64,000 bases of DNA from contig CM066031.1 of NCBI GenBank assembly GCA_033557465.1, positions 1,669,974,800 through 1,670,038,799 of the forward strand, given 5' to 3'. The notes under the pieces were generated by a model, which made no database searches, had not been told where the DNA came from, and saw only the letters and a program-made list of their open reading frames with translations. Source of the stretch: Ichthyophis bannanicus. Taxonomy: Eukaryota; Chordata; Amphibia; Gymnophiona; Ichthyophiidae. Shown here piece by piece: positions 20,981 through 32,445 of this stretch. Made by a program: the position numbers and the translations under genes. Position 1 is the first letter of the stretch. The number at the start of each line of letters is the position of its first letter.

Positions 20981-21204
20981 GGGAAAAAGGGCCCCTGCGA
21001 GGTCGAACGAACGGGCAGCCAGGGAAAAAGGAAAAAAGCGCGAAATCTGTCACGAAGGACAAAAAACCGAAAAATAAAGAACGGACTCGCAACCGGCGTC
21101 GCGAGTCCGGGCAGGAAAAGAACCGGCGTCGAACCGAAGAAAAAATAGAGAAAAATATAGAAAAATCAACTTTTCTGCGGGGATTCAAAGGCAACGTCTG
21201 TAGG

Positions 21205-21389
21205 GCTCCGCGGAAAAAAGAAGACTGAGGAAGATGGCACCCTTGGGCGGGAAGAGGACCGCGCATGCGCGCTGCAATTCCCAAAGGCTTTCTTTGAAAG
21301 CTGAGGAAAATTGCTCCGCGAGGGCTCCGTCGGCGCCGACGTCACCCATATGTGAGGACTGACTTCCTGCTTGGTCCTGGAGAACTGAC
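21205..21389 (-). promoter_or_regulatory. Right ITR with predicted promoter motifs, alpha copy A
   Basis: This is the 5' end of the element in coding orientation. On either strand it holds TGACGTC with a GTCGGCGCCGAC palindrome (CRE-like), GCGCATGCGC (the NRF1 consensus), GGGCGGGAAG (Sp1/E2F-like) and AAGATGGC (YY1-like). The same set is repeated with few changes in the ITRs at 27340-27520, 32680-32853, 33974-34160 and 15634-15826. Promoter function is inferred; the matches are to known vertebrate factor motifs. Confidence 0.6.
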
Positions 21390-22296
21390 CTTCTACAGCC
21401 TCCCCACCCCCGTCTCAGAGGAGCGGCCGAAAAAAAAAAACAAATCAAAGAAAATAAAGAAATGAAGGAAAACAAAAGAATTAATCAAATTAAGGCCAGA
21501 AACGATGGAAACCAAACAACTAAACTAAAGAATACCCCCTTTCCTGATCCAAGGCACAGGCTGCACGCTCGCGGCAATGCACGCGGCTCCAAAATGGCCA
21601 TCATGATTCTCACCGGGACACCCAAAAAGGCGCCAAAACAAAGGGTGATCGTACCTGGCTCAGTAGTGAAAGGAACGCTGCTAAATTAGACAGCCCGGCC
21701 CCGGTGAAAGTCCTACCGGTAAAGCCGCAGCTCCGGAGCTGATAGACAGCGCTGCCAGAATAAACGCCGGTCCTTCGAGGCCCGCTGAAAGGACGCGCTG
21801 CAGTCTCTGTGACTGAGACGCAAGCACGAACAGCCGGCAGCTTAGCGGGAAATAGAAGGGCTCTCCCCGGAAGTGTCCGGGGGGAGAGAACTTCTTGGGC
21901 CAAACAGAGAATCAGACTGACTCCTCCGCCGATGAACCCCTCTGAACCCCTAGCACTAGAACAGGGACAGGGAGTAAGAAGGCCCGAAGGAAGAAAATCA
22001 ACCTGTTTTTTTTTTGTTTTGTTTTTTTTAAAGAGCCAGACCCTCTATCCAGAAAAGGTCATGTAGAAATCAAAATCAACTATCCTAACTATCCCCTAGC
22101 TCCTTATTAATTCCCCCAGCGAGCCTCTATCTAAGGCTCGCCAAGTCCTCCTGCTGCATGGAGACTGGTCACACTGGGATGGAAGTGAGAGTACAGCAGG
22201 CTATATCCAGTGATGTCATCATTCTGACATGCCAGTCTCCGAGCTGCAGGAGGAGATTGACAACCCAGAGGTAGAGGACTGAACTGGAACGATAAA
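21390..22296 (-). mobile_element. DIRS beta copy D, right piece (leader and right ITR)
   Basis: It continues D past the inserted copy A. It holds about 740 bases of gag leader without a credible gene (A-rich patches at 21430-21540, CG-rich 21540-21900) and the right ITR at about 22130-22296. The end ACTGAACTGGAACGATAAAG matches the second half of the ICR at 11093-11136. Copy B resumes at 22297. Confidence 0.87.
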
Positions 22297-23330
22297 GAAC
22301 CCCAATTTATTAGGGTCAAGGAAATGAAGAGCTGAGAAGTCCTTCTATGCCCCTGCATACGTTCTAGGTAAAAGGACAGCGCCCTTCTACAATCCAGGGT
22401 ATGCAAGACAGTTTCAGCCCTACTGGCGTGCGGCCTGGGAAAGAACGTTGGAAGTACCACCTCCTGGTTGAGGTGGAAGGAGGACACTACCTTGGGAAGG
22501 AACTTAGGATGAGTCCTCAACACTACCATGTTCTATATCTGGTATACGGCCTATCCGAGACCAGGGCCTGAAGTTCACTCACACGCCTGGCCGAGGTGAG
22601 TGCCACAAGAAACAACACCTTCCAGGATAGGAAAAGTAGGTTGCATCGGCTCAAAAGGTGGGCGAGTCAGTTGATGCAAGACCACATTGAGATCCCACTC
22701 AGTGGCCGGTGGACGAATAGGAGGCTTGAGCAGAAGCAGGCCTCTGAAGAAGCGAGACACCAGAGGGTGGCCCGAGAGGGATTGTCCATCCACCGGCGAG
22801 TGGTGAGCTGAGAGGGCACTGAGGTGGACCTGGACAGAGTTTATTTATTTATTTAGCTGTATTTATATCCCGCTTTTCACTGGGTCAAAGCGGTCAATTG
22901 GGAGATACATTTAATACGAGGGGATATGACACACATACGCTAATACTTACAGGGAACATGGGCAATGGAGGGTTAAGTGGCTTGCCCAAGACAAGGAGTG
23001 CCTATAGGACTAGAAATCCCAGTCCCTCCGGCCTGAGATTGCTGTCCCCAGGTGGGACTTGAACCCCCGGCCCTCCGGCCTGAAGTACCTTGTCCTAACC
23101 ACTAGGCCACTCCTCCCACCGGAGTTGGACTGAAGTCCCAGGTTGGACAGGTGGAGCAGGTATTGCAGTACCACTGGGACCGAGCAGGAGAAGGGATCCT
23201 CCTGCTGTTGAGAACACCAAGTGGAAAACCTATGCCACTTCAGAGTATAGGCCTTCCGAGTGGCATGCTTCCTGGAGGCCAAAACCACCTCTTCAACCTC
23301 CTTTGGTAAGAGCAAGGACTAGCCCTTTCA
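22297..23330 (-). pseudogene. Tyrosine recombinase, N-terminal and middle part (copy B)
   Basis: The start region (KEVEEVVLASRKHATRKAY, about 23250-23315) and core-binding part are followed by the SINE at 22842-23118. Then come LSGHPLVSRFFRGLLLLKPP, LTRPPFEPM and, near 22560-22600, the box I region in a broken frame, then VLRTHPKFLPKVVSSF. The gene continues in the 58-bp piece at 10580 and ends at 3960. Three insertions plus several indels split it into four pieces. Confidence 0.85.
22842..23118 (-). mobile_element. tRNA-derived SINE with MIR-like core and LINE-like tail
   Basis: On the minus strand the 5' part has an A box (GTGGCCTAGTGGTTAGG) and a B box (GGTTCAAGTCC), the pol III promoter of tRNA-derived SINEs. 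The middle has CTTGGGCAAGCCACTTAACC, which resembles the core of MIR/CORE SINEs. The 3' part ends GCGGGATATAAATACAGC and (AAATA) repeats like L2/CR1 LINE tails. It is flanked by GAGTT on both sides within the YR text GACAGAGTTGGACTG. Confidence 0.85.
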
Positions 23331-25270
23331 GCAGCCAGGCCATCAAATTGAGGGATTTGAGGTTGGGATGCAAGAGGGACCCTTGATCCTGAGTCAGAAG
23401 GTCGGGTTGCATCCACCGCCAACTGCAGAAGAAAAGGGAACCACGGCTGCCTGGGCCACCTGGGGGCTATCAGGATCACCGTGGCTCGGTCCTGCTGGGT
23501 TTTGAATAGAGTGTGGGCCACCAGAGGTGTGGGAGGAAACGCATACAGCAGGCCTTCGGACCAGGGGATCAGGAATGCATCTGCCGCTGCCCTCAGAGGA
23601 TGCGGTTCTCTGGAACAGAACTTGGATAGTTGCCTGTTCAGCGGACTGGCAAAAAGTACCATGGTTGGAAGTCCCCACTTCAGAAAGATCTGTTGGACTA
23701 CCCAAGGATCCAACTGCCACTCGTGAGGCTGCAGGAGTCTGCTTAGCCTGTCCGCCAGGTAGTTTTCCTGGCCTGGGAGGTAGACCGCCCTGAGGGTCAT
23801 GCCCTGATTGATAGCCCAGGAGCAGAGAGCTTGTGCTTCCAGGCACGAGTTGGGATCCTGTGCCTCCCTGCTTGTTCACGTAGAACATAGCCACCTGGTT
23901 GTCCGTCTGAACTAGGACAGACTGGTGAGAGAGGACCCAAGAGAAAGTCCGTAAGGCTAGTCGAATGGCTCTCAATTCCAACAGGTTGATCTGCTGGGCG
24001 GCCTCCCACGGAGACCACAGGCCTTGGGTGCAGGTCCCCTGGCAATGTGCTCCCCAGCCTTGCAGGGAAGCATCGGTTGTCAGTACCTGAGTGTGTGGGG
24101 AGGTTCGAAAAGGAACTCCCCCGACCAGGTTTGGGAGATGCCTCCACCAGCGTAGGGAGTCCACCAAGGGTTTGGACACCTTTATCCTGCCTGACAACTT
24201 CCCTGTGCCTGTACCCACTGTGCCCTGAGGCACCACTGAGCCAGCCTCATGTGCAGACGGGCATTTGGGGTGACATGCACTGTGGAAGCCATGTGACCTA
24301 AGAGCCGGAGGAAGTGTCTGGCAGAGACCAGAGAGTTCACCTGAAACTGGCCGGCCAACTTCATCAGCCTGTGAGCTCTGTCCACAGGCAAATAGGCCTT
24401 TACATGGATAGTATCCAACCTCGCCCCTATGAACTCCACGTCCTGTGAGAGGACTAAAGTGGACTTTGGGAATTTTATAACGAACCCCAGGTGCTGAAGC
24501 AGGGATATGGTTCTTAAGGTGGCCTGCCTGGCCTCTTGTGGAGACTGGCCCCTGATAAGCCAGTCGTCCAGGTAAGGGAACACAAAGATCCCCTGGTTCC
24601 TGAGGTAGGCCGCAACCACCGCCAGGCACTTTGTAAAAACCCTGGGGGCGGAGGTGAGGCCAAAGGGAAGCACTCTGTACTGGAAGTGGTTCCCTCTCAC
24701 CACAAATCTGAGGTATTGCCTGTGACTTGTATGGATGAGGATGTGAGTATAAGCATCCTTCAGGTCTAAGGAGCATAGCCAATCTCCCTGCTGGAGGTAG
24801 GGCAGTAAGATTCCAAGGGTAAGCATCTTGAACTTTTCCCTCTCCAGAAACTTGTTCAGATTTCTCAGGTCTAGGATGGGTCTGAGGCCTCCAGTTCTCT
24901 TTGGTACCAGGAAGTACCTCAAGTAGAAGCCTTGCCCTTCCAGGTGGTGAGGCACCAGTTCCACCGCCTGGTCCTGTAGCAGACCTTTCAACTCCTGAAG
25001 GAGTAAGTTTCTGTGCAGAGGGGGTCTTGGAGGCTCCCCTGGAAAGTAGGAGGGGGGTAACTGGGTGAAGTGGAGCAGATAGCCCCTCTCGATGATGCTT
25101 AACACCCAAGTATCCCCTGTGATGGCTGGCCACCTGTCTGCGTACAGGGTCAGCCAACCTCCTGTGCCCTGAAGAGGAGGAGAGGCTATGCGGGCATAAT
25201 CAAAAACTCCCTCCCTGCTGAGCAGGAGCTGGAGTAGGAGGCTTGGGAGCCTTCTGCCTACGGGGCCCAT
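23240..25270 (-). pseudogene. RT-RNase H-methyltransferase-like polyprotein with compensating shifts (copy B)
   Basis: RT is open at 25270-24182, with GGLRPILDLRNLNKFL, VLPFGLTSAPRVF and PYLDDWLIRGQ near 24555-24580. The reading then moves to a second frame near 24190 for RNase H (TTDASLQGWGAH, LLELRAIRLAL, TDNQVAMFYVNKQGG) and returns to the first frame near 23850 for PGQENYLADRLSR and the methyltransferase-like end (LLYAFPPTPL, APRWPRQPW). In MDLFAS the Asp is replaced by Val. Two indels of opposite sign explain the frames. Compared with copy A the domain order is complete. Confidence 0.87.
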
Positions 25271-27113
25271 GACCCTGCCCCTTGGCCTGCTGGCCCTGTT
25301 GGGGAGCTGCAGAGGCCTGGTAGTGAGAAAATGTTTTGTAGGCAGTGGTCCTCCTCAGGTAAAAGGCCTTTTTCCCCGAGCCCTTCTTCTCAGAAGGGGC
25401 AGAGGTTTTCCTGGACAGCCTTGTCCCGGTAAGAGTCTCGGTCTCGGGTTCTGCAGCCTTTCCAGCCATGGGCTTGCCAAAGAGGTTTTCACCTCGACAA
25501 GGGACATCGACCAATTTGTCCTGTACCCATGGCTCGAGGTCCGAGGATTGTAGCCAGGCATGGCGGCGTGCACCGATGCTGGCCCCTGCTACTCGGGCCG
25601 AAGCCTCAAATCCATCATAGGCTGCTCGAGAGATAAACTTCTAGCACTCTCGAATACCAGAAGACAACGCCTTGAACCTCTGCAAGGGTTCCTCAGACAG
25701 ACCAGCAGAGAACCCGGCAATCTCCTTTGCCAGGTCTCGAAGGTACATGCCCATGTACAGCTGGTAGGTCTGGACGAGGCAAGCAAGCATAGAGCCCTGG
25801 AAGCACTGTCTACCGAGGGCATCCAGGTTCTGGGCTTCCCTGCCAGGAAGCACCGAGGAGTGCATCTTCTGACTCTTCAGGCGATGCATGGCCGATTCCA
25901 CAACCATGGAGTGGTGCAGTAGCTGTGCCTTTTGTAACCCGGGGCTCTTGCGTACTCGATAGATGGAATCGACCCGCTTGCTTAGAACCGGCATCGACGC
26001 CGGCGCCTCCCACATGCGTAAGAGCAACCGCTCCAGCATTGGAGGTACTGGTACAGTAAAGGCCTCCTTGGAAGGAGAGTCATACTGCAGGGCCTCGAGC
26101 ACCTCGGCTCGAGGCTCCTCCTCAGGGTCCGCCGAGAAGGCCAAGGCTTTGGCCATGTCCCGTACGAAATCCGAGAACCGGGTATCCTCTGGGGGGGACC
26201 TTGTCCGAGGCTTGGATCCCAGTGAGTCCAAAGGGACACACTGAGTCCGGAAGGTGTCCGGGGACTCCTCTTCCTCAGTCTCCCACGCCGATTCCTCCGA
26301 GGAGGAATCGAGCGGCGCCAAGTGGGCAGGCACTGACACCATCTGCACCGACGCCGACGACCTCGGTCCCGAACGGGAGGCTGAGGGTGACCTCGACCGA
26401 GGATCAACTTGAGTTCGCATGGTCTCGAGGATCGGTTTGGCCTCCGGGGTCGACTTGGACGTCGAGGTCCTGGTGGTCGGGGCAGATGCGCCGGTGAGGG
26501 CGGCGATCAGCACCTGCTGCAGCTCCATGAAGGCAGACAATCTGCTCTCCAAGGCCGTCAATCTGAGTCTAAGCTCAGGAGACACAGCAGCCTCCGACTT
26601 GGGCCTCGACGGCGTCAGGCTCGACGTCGGCTCCCCCGGAGGAGAGTCTACGAGGACTACAGTACTCACGTGACTCGGGGTCTCCGACTCTACCCGAGGA
26701 TGCTTTGCAGGCCTCTCCGACTCCGAAGACCCGGGACAGCGATCGGGGCTATGCGACCTGGCCCTCGAGGGGCCAAGAACATCCACCGATGCCACCCTCG
26801 CAGGTTTCTTCTTCATTCAGTGCTCCCTCGAGGAGGTCTCCCTCTCAGAGGCGCCCCGACGATGCTCGGGGTCAGACTCCCGAGACGGTGAGGCGTCTGA
26901 CGAAGTCCGGACCCGTCCAGACGCAGAGTTGGAGAAGATCCTCTCACGCTGGTGCTGATGGCTCCTCAATGCCTTCGAGGACATTTTGCCACAGGGACTA
27001 CAGACCTTAGGATCATGGTCAGGCCCCAGGCACCGGAGGCAGCAGTCATGTGTGTCGGTGAGAGACATCAGTTTCTTGCACCAATCACACTTCTTAAAGC
27101 CACTGGCAGCCAT
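25200..27113 (-). pseudogene. Gag-like protein, one frame with two stops (copy B)
   Basis: The whole gene lies in one frame of about 638 codons, broken by a TGA at 26817-26819 (H-rich REHH segment in copy A) and a TAG at about 25638-25640, where copy A has Phe in RECFKF. The N-terminal finger is complete: KKCDWCKK, H-D-C-C-L-R-C, GPDH, C-S-P-C. Then come a Ser/Arg-rich region, an acidic region, a helical core (LYMGMYLRDLAKEIAG) and a Gln/Pro/Lys-rich tail. With only two stops and no indel it shows the ancestral length of the alpha gag. Confidence 0.87.
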
Positions 27114-27586
27114 CGGGGGAAAAAGGGTCCCTGCAAGATCAAAAAATCGGGCTGCCAGGGAAAAGAAAAACTGGCACGAACGCAGTCTCTAAGGACAAAA
27201 ACCGAAAAAAAGAGATCCGGGCTTGGCACCGGTGTATCGAGTCCAGGCGGGAAAGGAACTGACGTCGAACCGAAGAAAAAAATGTGTCTCAACGCAGGAA
27301 AATCCACTTTTTCCATGGGTGACAAGGACACACGTCCGTAGGGCTCCGCGGAAAAAAGAAGACCGAGCAAGATGGCACCTTTGGGCGGGAAGGGGACCGC
27401 GCATGCGTGGCTGCATTCCCAAAGGCTTTCTTTGAAAGCTGGGGAAATGCTCCGCATGGGGGCTCCGTCGGCGCAGAAGTCACCCATGTGTGAGGACTGA
27501 TTTCCTGCTTGGTCCTGGAGAAAGAATCTTCTCTGATATCGCCCCCATATGGTAGCCCAACACCAGGGCCGGAGGGTAGGAGTTGC

Positions 27587-28640
27587 CTATACCTCAAAGA
27601 GATTACGGAGTACCACCTGCCCGAAAGCACTGTCCCTGCGGGACTCCCTCTCGAGGCAGTAGTGGGCCGCAAACGTCTGGCTTGAAGAACAAGTAGCGGC
27701 CCTGCAGATGTCTGCCAATGGAACAGAGCGGAGATGAGCCACTGATGCAGCCTTCTCCCTGACACAGTGGGCAGTGACTCGACCCTGCAACGAGAGGCCG
27801 GCTGCCCTGTACGCCCAGGTGATACAGTCTGCTACCCAGATGGACAAGGTACACGGAGACAGGCAACCCCATCTTATTAGGGTCAAAAGAAACGAAGAGC
27901 TGTACAGCCCTTCGGTGTCCCTGCGTACAATCAAGGTAGAAGGACAACCCCCTCCTACAGTCCAGGGTATGCAAGACGGCTGGCATGCGGCCTGGGAAAG
28001 AAAGTCGGAAGAACCACCTCCTGATTGAGGTGGAAGGAGGAGACAACCTTTGGAAGGAACTTAGGGTGAGTCTGCAAGACTACTCTGTTCTTATAGAACC
28101 TAGTGTATGGTGAATCTGACACCAGGGCTTGAAGCTCGCTCACTCGCCTTGCTGAGGTAAGAGCCACTAAAAATAATGCTTTCCAGGAGAGAAAACGCAA
28201 AGGGCAGGTAGGCATAGGCTCAAATGGTGGGCAAGTAAGCTGTTGCAAGACCACATTCAAATCCCACTCAGGGGCAGGTGGACGAACTGGAGGCTTAAGC
28301 AAAAGCAGGACTCTGAGGAAGCGAGTCACCAAAGGGTGGCTTGAAAGAGATTGGCCCTCCACCGGAGACTGGTGCGCTGAGAGAGCACTGAGATGGACCC
28401 TAACAGAGTTGGATTTAAGGCCTAGGTTGGAAAGGTGAAGCAAATATTGCAACACCACTGGTACCAGGCATGAGAAAGGATCCTCCTTGTGTTGAGCACA
28501 CCAGGTGGAGAACCTACGCCACTTGAAGGCATAAGATTTTCGGGTGGACTGCCTCCTGGAGGCCAAGACCACATCCTCCACTTCCCTAGGCAGCAGTAAG
28601 GGAGCTAGAACTACCCTTTCAGAAGTCAGGCCATCAGAAT
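27587..28640 (-). pseudogene. Tyrosine recombinase, two frameshifts (copy C)
   Basis: The recombinase begins near 28590 (EVEDVVLASRRQSTRKSY) and is open to about 27990, including TSARRVSELQALVSDSP. A short deletion near 27980 and an indel near 27855 move the reading through two further frames. The C-terminus has RVTAHCVREKAAS and TFAAHYCLERES, so all catalytic residues remain encoded. Upstream, the same frame stays open to 29379 through the RT gene, as in copy A. Confidence 0.86.
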
Positions 28641-30872
28641 GAGGGACTGGAGGTTGGGGTGTAAGAGAGATCCCTGCTCCTGAGACAGGAGATCTGGTTG
28701 CATCCCCAGAGGAAGAGGAATGTCCACCGTGGTTCCCACTTCTTGCAAAAGAAGTGGGAACCACAGTTGCCTTGGCCATCTGGAGGCCACCAGGATCACC
28801 GAGGCCTTGTCCCGGAGCACTTTGAACAGTGTCTTGGGCACTAGAGGCGTGGGAGGAAACGCGTATAGGAAGCCTGTAGACCACGGAATGAGAAACGCAT
28901 CCGCTGCTACTCTGAGAGGATGCGGTTGTCTGGAGCAGAACCTGGGCAGTTGACGGTTCAGTGAACTGGCAAAGAGATCCATGTTTGGAAGACCCCCTCT
29001 TAGGAAGATTTGTTGAACCACCAGAGGATTCAACTGCCATCCGTGGGGTTGTAGGATCCTGCTCAATCTGTCTGCTAGATAATCCTCCTGTCCAGGGAGA
29101 TAGACCGCTTTGAGAAGTATGCCATGATTGACTGCCCAGGTGCACAGGTCCTGTGTTTTCTGACAGAGAGGGTGGGACCCTGTGCCCCCCTGTTTGTTCA
29201 CATAGAACACAGCAACTTGATTGTCCGTCTGAACTAAGACGGACTGGTGAGAGAGGACATGAGAGAAAGTCCGCAGGGCCAAGCAGATAGCTCTCAGCTC
29301 CAATAGATTGATCTGCTGCGCGGCCTCCCATGGAGACCACAGGCCCTGAGTGCATGCTCCCTGGCAATGTGCACCCCAACCGTGAAGAGAAGCATCAGTC
29401 GTGAGCAATTGGGAGTGTGGAGGTGCCTGAAAAGGCATTCCTTGCACCAGATTCGGAAGATGAAGCCACCACTGCAGAGAAGATGCTAGCAGCTGGGACA
29501 CCCGCACCTTGTCCGTCAGGTTTCCTGTGGCCTGCAGCCACTGAGTCCGGAGGCCCCACTGAGCCGGCCTCATGTGCAGACGGGCATTTGGAGTAACATG
29601 GACCGTGGATGCCATGTGGCCTAACAGCCTCAGGAATTGCCTGGTGGAGACCAGAGAATTGCTGCGGAATTGTCTGGCCAAATCCATCAGTCTGTGGGCC
29701 CTGTCCACAGGCAAAAAAGCCTTTGCCTGAAGGGTGTCCAGTCTTGTTCCTATGAACTCCAGGCTCTGTGAGGGGCACAAAGTGGACTTTGCAAAGTTTA
29801 TGACAAACCCCAGATGCTGGAGAAGAGAGATAGTGCAGAGGGTGGCTTGCTTGGTCTCCTGTGGAGACTGACCCCTGATGAGCCAGTCGTCCAGGTATGG
29901 AAAGACAAAGATCCCTTGAACCCTGAGGTAGGCCGCCACCACTGCCAGGCACTTGGTGAAAACCCTGGGGGTGGAGGTTAGGCCAAATCAGAGTACCCTG
30001 TACTGAAAATGGTTTCCTCCCACCACAAATCTGAGATATTGTCTGTGGTCTGGATGAATAAGGATGTGAGTATAAGCATCCTTTAGGTCTAAGGAGCATA
30101 GCCAATCTCCCTGCTGGAGGTAGGGCAGTAGTATTCCAAGGGTAAGCATCTTGAACTTTTCCCTCTCCAGGAACTTGTTTAGATTTCGCAAGTCTAGGAT
30201 GGGCCGGAGGCCTCCTGTCCTTTTTGGTACCAGGAAGTACCTGGAATAGAAGCCTTGACCTTCAGGTGTTGGGGCACCGGTTCCACCGCCTGTTCCTTTA
30301 GAAGACTTGCTAACTCCTGCAGGAGTAGGTTCCTGTGCAGAGGGAGTCTTGGAGGCTCCCCTGGAAAAGTAGGAGGGGGGTACCTGGTGGAAACGAAGCA
30401 GATAGCCCCTCTGGACTATGCTTAGCACCCAGGTATCTCTTGTTACGGCCGACCACCTGTGGGCGTACAGGGACAACAGGCCTCCTGTGCTGAGAGGGGC
30501 CAGCTGAAGAGGACAGGCTATGCCACTGGAGTCAAAACCCCGCTCCCTGCTGTGCAGAAGCCGGAGCTGGTGGCTTGGGGGTTTTCTGCCTACGGGGCCC
30601 ATGTCCCTGCCCCTTGGCCTGCTGACCCTGCTGGGGAGCTGTGGAGGCCTGGTACTAAGGGTATGATTTGTAGGCAGATGACCTCCTCGGGTAAAAGGAC
30701 TTTTTCCCCGAGCCCTTCTTTTTTTGAGAAGGGGCAGAGGTCTTCCTGGACAGCCTTGTCCTGGTGAGAGTCTCAGACTCGAGTTCTGCAGCTTTTTCAG
30801 CCATGGGCTTGCCAAAGAGGTTTTCACCTCGGCAGGGGACATTGACCAACTTGTCCTGCACCCAAGGCTCAA
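28626..30872 (-). pseudogene. RT-RNase H-methyltransferase-like polyprotein, one stop (copy C)
   Basis: A single frame of about 749 codons is broken only by TGA at 29988-29990, in place of the Pro of the RT motif LPFGL. Motifs are GGLRPILDLRNLNKFL, PYLDDWLIRGQ near 29875-29900, TTDASLHGWGAH, LLELRAICLAL, TDNQVAVFYVNKQGG, PGQEDYLADRLSR and the methyltransferase-like MDLFASSLN and LYAFPPTPL. It is the next least damaged RT after copies A and H. Confidence 0.88.
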
Positions 30873-32445
30873 GGTCCGATGACTGTAGCCAGGCGTGCAC
30901 CGATGCCGGCCGCGGCTACCCGGGTCGAAGCCTTGAAGCCATCATAAGCTGCTCGAGACAAACTTCGAGCATTCTCAGATCCCAGTTGACAAGGCTGTGA
31001 ATCTCTGCAAAGGATCCTCAGAGAGACCAGCAGAGAACCTGGCAATCTCCTTTGCCAGGTCTCGAAGGTACATGCCCATGTACAGCTGGGTAGGTCTGGA
31101 CACGGCAAGCAAGCATAGAGCCCTGGAAGCACTTTCTACCGAGGGCATCCAGGTTCCGGGCCTCCCGGCCGGGAGGCACCGAGGAGTGCATCTTTTGTCT
31201 TCAGCCGATGCATGGCCGATTCCACAACCATGGAATGGTGCGGTAGCTGTGCCTTCTGGAACCCGGGGCTCTTGCGGACTCAATGGATGGAATCGACCCG
31301 CTTGCTCAAAACCGGCGTCGAGGTCGGCGCCTCCCACATGCGGAAGAGCAACCGTTCCAGCATCGGAGGAACCGGTACAGTAAAGGCCTCCTTGGGAGGA
31401 GAGTCATACTGCAGGGCCTCGAGCTCCTTGGCTCGAGGCTCCTCCTCAGGGTCCGCGGGGAAGGCCAAGACTTTGGCCATGTCCTGCACGAAGTCCAAGA
31501 ACCTGGTGTCCTCCGGGGGGGCACCGTTTACGAGGTTCAGACTCCGGTGAGTCCGAAGGGACACACCGGGTCCGAAAAGTGTCCGGGGACTCCTCGTCCT
31601 CAGTTTCCCAGCCCGACCCTTCGGAGGAGGAATCGAGCGGCTCTGGTCGGGCAGGCACCGATGCCATCCGCCCCGATGCCGAGGGTACCAGCGTCGACGA
31701 CCTCGGTCCCGAGCGGGAGGCCGAGGGAGACCTTGGTCGAGGATCGACTCGAGAGCGCATGGACTCAAGGATCGGCTCGGCCTCCGGGGTCGACTTGGAC
31801 GTTGATGTTCCGGTGGTCGGGGCAGATGCACCGGTGAGACCGGCGATCAGTGCCCGCTGCTGTTCCATGAAGGCAGTCAAGCTGCTCTCCAAGGCCGTCA
31901 ACCTGAGTCCGAGCTCAGGAGACTCAGCAGCCCCCGACTCGGGCCCCGACAGTGTCGGGCCCGACATCGGCTCCCCCGGAGGAGAGTCCATGAGGACTAC
32001 AGTACTCACGTGACTCGGGGCCTCCGTCTCCACACGAGGTTGTTTAGCAGGCCTCTCTGACTCCGAAGACCCAGGACGGCGTTCGGGGCTATACGACTTG
32101 GCTCTCGAGGAGCCAAGTGCATCCACCGACGCCGCCCTTGCGGGTTTCTTCTTCCTGCGGTTCTCCCATGAGGGAGACCCCCTCTCAGAGGAACCCCGGC
32201 GATGCTCGGGACCAGAGTCCCGAGACGTCGAGGCCTCTGACGAAGTCCAGGCCCAGCCGGACGTGGAGTCAGAGAAGATTCTTTCCTTCTGATGCTGACG
32301 GCTCCTCAATGCCTTCGAGGACATTTTCCCACACGGGCCACAGATCAGCGGGTCATGATCGGGTCCGAGGCAGCAATCATGTGTGTCGGGGAGAAACATC
32401 AGTTTCTTACACCGATCACACTTTTAAAACCTGCTGGCAGCCATC
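30655..32445 (-). pseudogene. Gag-like protein, several frameshifts (copy C)
   Basis: The N-terminal finger near 32360-32430 is degraded: HDCCLGPDH lacks the usual LRC spacing. From 32399 to about 31520 the frame is open through the Ser/Arg-rich and acidic regions. The G-run near 31515-31525 marks a shift, after which RMWEAPTSTPVLSKR, LYMGMYLRDLAKEIA and SDLEPWVQDKLVNVPCRG appear in three different frames (31337, 31132 and 30900). It aligns throughout with the gag of copies A and B. Confidence 0.83.

Larger units (their letters stand above)
15634..21389 (-). mobile_element. DIRS alpha copy A, complete and innermost
   Basis: This is the only uninterrupted alpha copy. On the minus strand it runs right ITR/promoter (about 21205-21389), gag leader, gag, RT-RH-MT, YR, ICR (15907-16001) and left ITR (15634 to about 15826). 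It sits in the leader of beta copy D; the D text either side (CCGTGAAGAA and CTGACC) rejoins cleanly, with only an AA shared with the element ends and no longer target duplication, as expected for YR-mediated insertion. RT and YR are intact and gag has three lesions. Confidence 0.93.
22297..27520 (-). mobile_element. DIRS alpha copy B, right piece
   Basis: It carries most of the B genes: YR upstream part (22297-23330, with a SINE insert), RT-RH-MT (23240-25270), gag (25200-27113), leader and right ITR (about 27340-27520). The ITR has the same TGACTTC/GGCGC, GCGCATGCGTG and AAGATGGC motif positions as copy A, some mutated. The end GGTCCTGGAG joins copy C text at 27521. Confidence 0.9.

Noticed and set aside
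22857..23115. Possible tRNA gene because of A and B boxes
   Set aside because: The segment has no tRNA cloverleaf beyond the promoter boxes, continues into a MIR-like core and a LINE-like tail, and is flanked by a short duplication. It is a SINE.
31283..31837. Plus-strand frames opposite gag (for example 184 codons)
   Set aside because: They mirror the GC-rich, Ser/Arg/Pro-biased gag coding strand and recur opposite the gag of A, B and C at the same place. No independent motif is seen.
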